Source: Halalkalibacter urbisdiaboli (lineage in GTDB: Bacteria; Bacillota; Bacilli; Bacillales; Bacillaceae_D). Taken from it: a DNA stretch of 64,000 nt. The DNA is taken from the NCBI RefSeq assembly GCF_002156385.1, contig NZ_MVJM01000001.1, positions 329,573 through 393,572 on the forward strand, read 5' to 3'. Below the pieces are notes generated by a model. That model was given only the letters and a program-made list of their open reading frames with translations. It was not told the DNA's origin and did not search any database. This document shows positions 59,708-64,000 of this stretch, piece by piece (the stretch's first letter is position 1; the number at the start of each line of letters is the position of its first letter). The position numbers and the translations under genes were made by a program.

Positions 59708-60586
59708 TTATAACACGTGATTATTTTCCGTCTGTTCTTTCGTACTTTTAATTATCATCTCACGGTAAGCTCTCGGCGAAAATCCTGTTTTCTCTTTGAA
59801 TTTTCTCGAAAAATACGTAAGTTCCATCCCAATTTTATCGGCTATTTGCGAGACGGTTAAATCGGACATCACAAGCATCTGTTCCGCTTTTTCAAACCTT
59901 TGATGATTAATATATTGTATTGGAGAATAACCCGTACAGTTTTTAAACACTTTAATAAAATAATTTGGGTGAAAATTTAACATACCTGATAAGTAATCAA
60001 CCGATAAATTTTCAGCTAAGTGTTCATCAATAAACTTTAATACTTTATTAATTTTACTAATGGAAGGTGCTGAGACGAGTTGAATTTCTGGTTGCTGCTG
60101 ATTCTCCTTCATGAACATGGAGAGTAATTCAAGCAAAATAGCTTGACTAAGAAATTCACTATACAACTCTTCACTTTTTGAATACTGAACAAGGTTCTTA
60201 AATTTATGTTCAACCGCTTGTTGATCATCAACTGTAATAAAAATTGGAGCTTCTATTACTTGTAATAAATGAAGCTCACCTATTTTTGCAGTAAAATGAC
60301 ACCAATATTTTTCATACGTATGTTCTTTTACGGTTCCAAAGGATTGAGTTGCACCTGCTGGAAGTAAAAATAACTGCCCAGGCTTTGGATGATACCGTTG
60401 GCCATTTATACAAATAAACCCTTCACCATCTAAAAAATAATAAAATTTATTAAAATGCGGCTTGAAATTTTTTCCCGACCATGAACTCGATACCTTTGTA
60501 TACTCGGCAATCGACAAATCCAATCTAGTGTTTCCAATATATTTTTTCCAAAAGCTAGCTCTATTCATTTCCATAGTAGCTGTCAT
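59708..60586 (-). CDS. AraC-family transcriptional regulator
   Basis: This 292-residue regulator has an N-terminal AraC-type cupin sensor (about 1-140; GEGFICINGQRYHPKPGQLFLLPAGATQSFG) and C-terminal AraC/XylS DNA-binding domain (about 190-285) with two helix-turn-helix motifs: ENLSVDYLSGMLNFHPNYFIKVFKNCTGYSPIQYI and LTVSQIADKIGMELTYFSRKFKEKTGFSPRAYR. It probably senses a sugar or polyol. No partner transporter is directly adjacent, apart from the AEC and rbsK genes beyond ydbC. The start is uncertain: ATG 60586 overlaps a GAGAGG stretch, and ATG 60574 is the alternative. The upstream DNA is very AT-rich. Confidence 0.85.
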   Translation of the reverse strand: MTATMEMNRASFWKKYIGNTRLDLSIAEYTKVSSSWSGKNFKPHFNKFYYFLDGEGFICINGQRYHPKPGQLFLLPAGATQSFGTVKEHTYEKYWCHFTAKIGELHLLQVIEAPIFITVDDQQAVEHKFKNLVQYSKSEELYSEFLSQAILLELLSMFMKENQQQPEIQLVSAPSISKINKVLKFIDEHLAENLSVDYLSGMLNFHPNYFIKVFKNCTGYSPIQYINHQRFEKAEQMLVMSDLTVSQIADKIGMELTYFSRKFKEKTGFSPRAYREMIIKSTKEQTENNHVL

Positions 60587-60674
60587 CCTCTCTTATTATC
60601 CATAATATATACAATAAAAATTAATAGATTCCTTTATTAAGAGAAAAAATAATAGTAGAGACAGCATAAATGTT

Positions 60675-60707
60675 AAAAAAGAAGCCGAGCACGGGTTGCT
60701 CAGCTTC
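60675..60707 (-). terminator. Terminator after ppiB
   Basis: GAAGCTGAGC and GCTCGGCTTC form a 10-bp stem with one G-T pair around AACCCGT, followed on the minus strand by TTTTTT. It lies just beyond the ppiB stop codon. Confidence 0.85.
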
Positions 60708-60719
60708 AAAAAGTTTGGA

Positions 60720-61154
60720 CTATTCTTCCCAAACCTTTACTTCCTTCATTACATCACCTTGGTTTATGCGACGGACAGAGTCAACGCCTTCGATAACTTG
60801 TCCAAATACTGTATGCACACCGTCAAGATGAGGTTGAGGATCATGAACGATAAAGAACTGGCTGCCTCCTGTATCCTTTCCCGCATGTGCCATAGAAAGG
60901 GCACCTGTAACATGCTTATGAGGATTTCCTTCCGTCTCACATTTAATTGTATACCCTGGGCCACCTGTTCCATTACCTACAGGACACCCACCTTGTGCTA
61001 CAAATCCAGGAATGACACGGTGGAACGTTAATCCGTTATAGAAACCTTCATTTGCTAGCTTCTCAAAATTTTCAACTGTTTTTGGTGCTTCCTCAGGGAA
61101 AAATTCAATGACGATTTTTTCACCATTTTCAAAAGCGATGCTTCCTTTTTTCAT
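60720..61154 (-). CDS. ppiB: Peptidyl-prolyl cis-trans isomerase B (cyclophilin)
   Basis: This cytosolic cyclophilin of 144 residues catalyses proline isomerisation during protein folding. Motifs: [33 protein letters not shown] (active-site Arg/Phe), [16 protein letters not shown] and [15 protein letters not shown], with the FGQV in the position of the proline pocket. The start is ATG 61154, with GGAGGC six bases upstream; the frame to 61172 is not conserved. It lies near lysA, as in B. subtilis. Confidence 0.95.
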   Translation of the reverse strand: MKKGSIAFENGEKIVIEFFPEEAPKTVENFEKLANEGFYNGLTFHRVIPGFVAQGGCPVGNGTGGPGYTIKCETEGNPHKHVTGALSMAHAGKDTGGSQFFIVHDPQPHLDGVHTVFGQVIEGVDSVRRINQGDVMKEVKVWEE

Positions 61155-61233
61155 ATGTATGCCTCCATTCAAAATGTTTCGCCTTATTGTACACTATTCT
61201 AACCGTAATGTGAAATTTTGGACTAGCTCTAAT

Positions 61234-61271
61234 CAAAAAACTCTCTCGTCTTCTTTGTAGACAAGAGAGTT
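61234..61271 (-). terminator. Terminator after the NlpC/P60 gene
   Basis: AAACTCTCTTGTCT and AGACGAGAGAGTTT form a stem with one mismatch around ACAAAGA, followed on the minus strand by TTTGATTAG. It closes the cell-wall hydrolase gene. Confidence 0.8.
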
Positions 61272-61279
61272 TACTTTCA

Positions 61280-62212
61280 TTAAGGTAATTGAAGGGCTTG
61301 ACCAACGAAAAGAGTTGTACTTGTTAGTTGATTCATCTCACTGATCGCTTGTACCGTTGTACCGTTGGCAACGGCTATTCTCCATAACGTATCACCAGAT
61401 TGGACAGTATACAAGTTTGCGTTTGTAATCGCTCTCACTTTTAAGTTTTGTCCTACTTGTATGGATGTAGTCGTAAGCTCGTTCCAAGTCATTAAATCCT
61501 GAACAGTACTATTGTATTGACGACTAATTAGCCATAAGGTATCCCCAGCTTTTACAGTGTGTACATCACCAGTTAGTACTTGCTGTGTCAATGTACTACC
61601 TGGAGGAATTCGTAATTGTTGCCCTATATAAATCCAATCCGACGTTAAACGATTATGTGATTTAAGTGCATCAACGGTTATTCCATACTCTTTGGCTATT
61701 TTAAACATCGTATCACCACTTTTCACACTATATATTGTCTCAGATTGAATAGGCGTCTGCCTTTGTTCCGTTATTACTCTTCTAGCTGTAACAAAACGCG
61801 GTGACCAGTACGTTGTAAATGGATTCGTAAGATGTACACCTGCACTCGATGATGAATGGATCATTTCATTGGCACTTATATAAATCCCTAAATGGTTAAT
61901 CTGTCCATCACCGTTTGTATCGTAAAATAAGAGGTCTCCTCTCTTTAAATTGGAACGACTCACTTCTATTCCCGTTTTAGCCTGGTCCATACTTACTCTT
62001 GGCAAGGAAATTCCATGTAAACTAAAGACATAGCTCGAAAAAGAAGAACAATCAAATCCAGTTAAATCACCAACGGCTGCCCCATACTTATACGGTTTGC
62101 CAAGTTGCTGTTTGGCTGAGTCTATTACTGCGTCTGCAATACTCGACGAAGCGAACGCTTGGCTAGGCATTAGCAAACATAATATAAACATAAAACTAAG
62201 AAGCTTTTTCAT
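61280..62212 (-). CDS. Secreted NlpC/P60 endopeptidase with three LysM repeats
   Basis: This exported cell-wall hydrolase has 310 residues. The signal peptide is about residues 1-22 (FILCLLMPSQAFASSS). The NlpC/P60 domain (about 25-145) has the catalytic Cys in GFDCSSFSSYVFSLHGISLPR, His in INHLGIYIS and a third polar residue further on. Three LysM repeats follow (about 158-204, SVKSGDTMFKIAKEYGITV; 216-262, TVKAGDTLWLISRQYNST; 266-310, TVQSGDTLWRIAVANGTT), so the order is catalysis first and LysM last, opposite to LytE/CwlS. It cleaves D-gamma-glutamyl-meso-diaminopimelate bonds by family. It is monocistronic with AGGGGGGAAACG before ATG 62212. Confidence 0.9.
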   Translation of the reverse strand: MKKLLSFMFILCLLMPSQAFASSSIADAVIDSAKQQLGKPYKYGAAVGDLTGFDCSSFSSYVFSLHGISLPRVSMDQAKTGIEVSRSNLKRGDLLFYDTNGDGQINHLGIYISANEMIHSSSSAGVHLTNPFTTYWSPRFVTARRVITEQRQTPIQSETIYSVKSGDTMFKIAKEYGITVDALKSHNRLTSDWIYIGQQLRIPPGSTLTQQVLTGDVHTVKAGDTLWLISRQYNSTVQDLMTWNELTTTSIQVGQNLKVRAITNANLYTVQSGDTLWRIAVANGTTVQAISEMNQLTSTTLFVGQALQLP

Positions 62213-62333
62213 CGTTTCCCCCCCTACTAAAAATAGTAGCTCAAAGCACTATGTGCATTCATTAGTAGATAAGTAGAGTTTTTTGAATATTTTTACAAGG
62301 GAATACACTTCCAGTTTATGGTCACTCTTACCG

Positions 62334-62375
62334 GAAAAAAATAAATCGCCAAACCGCATAAGCGATTTGGCGTTT
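62334..62375 (-). terminator. Terminator after lysA
   Basis: AAACGCCAAATCGC (from 62375) pairs with GCGGTTTGGCGATTT around TTAT with one mismatch, followed on the minus strand by ATTTTTTT. It lies right after the lysA stop codon. Confidence 0.88.
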
Positions 62376-62383
62376 GAAGTCAT

Positions 62384-63706
62384 TTACGATTGATTTACTT
62401 TTTTGGCTAGAGGGACATCAAGGCGAATAAGATCTTCATAGCTCTCACGTTTAACGACGAACTGTGCTTCTCCCTCTTCAACAAAGATCACGGCAGGCCG
62501 TGGAATACGGTTATAATTATTAGACATTGCATACCCGTATGCTCCCGTACAGAATACAGCTAAAATATCCAAATGGTCTGCTTTAGGTAGCGGTAAATCC
62601 CAAATAAGCATATCCCCACTTTCGCAACATTTTCCCGCAATTGAAAATGTATCGGTAGCTGGCTCATTTGCACGATTTGCTAAAATCCCTTCATATTCAG
62701 CTTGATATAAGGAAGGACGAAGATTATCGCTCATTCCTCCGTCAACAGCCAAGTAATGACGCACATTTGGAATTTCTTTATTTGAACCAATTGAGTAAAG
62801 AGTCGTACCCGCATCTCCTACAAGAGAGCGTCCTGGCTCAATCCAAATTTCAGGAATGTCCATTTCGAATGATATCGCTTTTTCTTTCACAACTTGAACC
62901 ATTTTTCTCACGTATTCGCCAACTGGTAGCGGAGTATCTCCTTCAATATAACGAATACCAAAGCCACCGCCTAAGTTAATAACTTTTGGAATAAACCCTA
63001 GGTTATCACGCCACTCGACGACATATTCAAAGATTTTTTCGACTGCCATGACAAATCCAGTTGTTTCAAAGATTTGTGACCCTATATGACTATGAATCCC
63101 AAGTAATTCAATATGCTCATCATCCTGAGCGAGTTTAATTGCTTCATAAACCTGTCCACTCGTTAAATCAAAACCAAATTTTGAATCTTCTTGTCCCGTT
63201 GAGATGTAATCATGGGTGTGAGCTTCTACTCCAGGTGTAATTCTAAGTAAAATCTCAATTTTTTTGCCTTTTTCTCTACAAATTCTCCCTAATTCACGTA
63301 GTTCATAAAAGTTATCAACAACGATACATCCAATATTTGCATCAACTGCCATTTCAAGCTCGTCTAAACTTTTATTATTGCCGTGAAAATGAATTTTTTC
63401 CATTGGGACTCCTGCTTGCATTGCTGTATACAGCTCTCCACCAGAAACTACGTCTAAGCTTAATCCTAATTCTGTCGCTAATTGAAACATCGCTACACAA
63501 CTGAATGCTTTGCTTGCATAGGCTACTTGGTAATGAACCTGTTCATCTTCAAATGCTTGACGAAATTGCTGAGCCCGTTCTCTCATCAATGCGACATCAT
63601 ATACAAACAAAGGTGTCCCAAATTCCTTTGCAAGCTGTACTGTGTCAACCCCACCAATTTCTAAATGTCCACTACTATTTATTCTGCTTGTTCCATGCAT
63701 AAACAT
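62384..63706 (-). CDS. lysA: Diaminopimelate decarboxylase
   Basis: This PLP-dependent group IV decarboxylase makes lysine from meso-diaminopimelate, the last step of lysine synthesis. It has 440 residues. Motifs: the PLP lysine in YQVAYASKAFSCVAMFQLA near 60-78, HFHGNNKSLDELEMAVD, ILLRITPGVEAHTHDYISTGQEDSKFG, NLGGGFGIRY, IEPGRSLVGDAG and the second-subunit Cys in AGKCCESGDMLIWD. The start ATG 63706 has AAGGAG eight bases upstream. Near the start lies a block of tandem repeats, so no clear promoter is visible. In B. subtilis lysA lies next to ppiB and the spoVA operon; here the gene upstream is outside the window. Confidence 0.96.
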   Translation of the reverse strand: MFMHGTSRINSSGHLEIGGVDTVQLAKEFGTPLFVYDVALMRERAQQFRQAFEDEQVHYQVAYASKAFSCVAMFQLATELGLSLDVVSGGELYTAMQAGVPMEKIHFHGNNKSLDELEMAVDANIGCIVVDNFYELRELGRICREKGKKIEILLRITPGVEAHTHDYISTGQEDSKFGFDLTSGQVYEAIKLAQDDEHIELLGIHSHIGSQIFETTGFVMAVEKIFEYVVEWRDNLGFIPKVINLGGGFGIRYIEGDTPLPVGEYVRKMVQVVKEKAISFEMDIPEIWIEPGRSLVGDAGTTLYSIGSNKEIPNVRHYLAVDGGMSDNLRPSLYQAEYEGILANRANEPATDTFSIAGKCCESGDMLIWDLPLPKADHLDILAVFCTGAYGYAMSNNYNRIPRPAVIFVEEGEAQFVVKRESYEDLIRLDVPLAKKVNQS

Positions 63707-63751
63707 GTTGATCTCTCCTTTATTTTCCCTAACTCGCTGGTGGCGGTCACC

Positions 63752-64000
63752 TGCCGCCGCGCATAGTTCGCGCGGCTATACAAACCTTTACAACATGAGC
63801 CTCCCTCTGGTCGGCTGCCGCCACGCATAGTTCGCGCGGCTATACAAACCTTTACAACATGAGCCTCCCTCTGGTCGGCTGCCGCCACGCATAGTTCGCG
63901 CGGCTATACAAACCTTTACAACATGAGCCTCCCTCTGGTCGGCTGCCGCCACGCATAGTTCGCGCGGCTATACAAACCTTTACAACATGAGCCTCCCTCT
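63752..64000. repeat. 64-bp tandem repeat, about four copies, open at the window edge
   Basis: A 64-bp unit containing GCATAGTTCGCGCGGCTATA and ACAACATGAGCCTCCCTCTG begins around 63752. The marker GCATAGTT occurs at 63761, 63825, 63889 and 63953, exactly 64 bp apart. Copies are identical after the first, which has CCGCGC in place of CCACGC. Each unit contains an inverted repeat CCGCGC ATAGTTC GCGCGG (imperfect in copies 2-4). It is GC-rich compared with the surroundings and runs off the right end, so the total copy number is unknown. Period 64 is not a multiple of 3, so it is not coding. Confidence 0.93.

Noticed and set aside
63642..63888. Open frames through the 64-bp tandem repeat
   Set aside because: Period 64 changes frame each copy, and peptides are just repeat translations with no ribosome site.
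63752..64000. CRISPR array
   Set aside because: The units are contiguous identical 64-bp copies without variable spacers, and no cas genes are present.

Overview
The window looks like a chromosomal core segment of an endospore-forming, AT-rich Firmicute of the family Bacillaceae. It contains spmAB-dacB, several spoVA genes, a gerA-type germinant receptor and the res cytochrome-biogenesis/regulator operon. Gene order largely follows the B. subtilis block recQ-ypbB-fer-serA, then lysA, ppiB, rib, ypuF, scpAB, dacB-spmAB-rluB-resABCDE. Several features (proteins resembling those of alkaliphilic Bacillus, a GC-rich dispersed repeat) would suit an alkaliphile such as Halalkalibacter or Alkalihalobacillus, but the genus is a guess. 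No rRNA, tRNA or CRISPR array was seen.

Layout. 1-5.4 kb: recQ (cut by the window edge), ypbB, ferredoxin, an EAL phosphodiesterase, a FadR-type regulator and a LysM/M14 cell-wall peptidase. 5.4-8.6 kb: serA with a long leader, followed by a decayed IS1182-family element sitting in what looks like the serA terminator. 8.6-16 kb: a TerC transporter, an unknown protein, an M23/LysM peptidase, a gerA-gerB-gerC receptor operon and a VanW lipoprotein. 16-26.5 kb: a cobalamin operon on the minus strand under a B12 riboswitch: uptake (btuF, btuC, btuD fused to cbiZ), then cbiB, cobD, cobU, cobQ, cobS, cobC, a second degenerate cobU and a PduO adenosyltransferase. 26.6-36 kb: resABC, resDE, rluB and dacB-spmA-spmB.

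36.2-43.8 kb: the most distinctive region. It has the gene content and order of the spoVA2mob operon known from highly heat-resistant spores: DUF1657, YhcN-like lipoprotein, SpoVAC, SpoVAD, SpoVAE, DUF1657 and a DUF421-DUF1657 fusion (2Duf type). Two further DUF421 genes, a membrane-anchored unknown and an alkaline-phosphatase-superfamily lipoprotein flank it on the plus strand. No mobile-element genes are visible around it.

43.8-53.2 kb: sodF, scpB-scpA, ypuF, then the riboflavin operon ribD-ribE-ribAB-ribH under an FMN riboswitch, with ribT apart, a MscS channel, and bluB, whose product converts FMNH2 to 5,6-dimethylbenzimidazole, the lower ligand of B12. The window thus carries both ends of a flavin-to-cobalamin link, although cobT is not in it. 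53.2-64 kb: a TetR/DHA2 drug-efflux pair with a double operator, a SUKH protein with a FUSC-type membrane protein, rbsK with an AEC transporter, a PC4-like protein, an AraC regulator, ppiB, an NlpC/P60-LysM hydrolase, lysA, and a 64-bp tandem repeat running off the end.

Small-scale points of interest: three genes seem to need non-standard start codons (CTG for btuD-cbiZ, ATT for the second cobU, ATC or similar for the AEC transporter), and a hairpin-forming dispersed repeat occurs twice.
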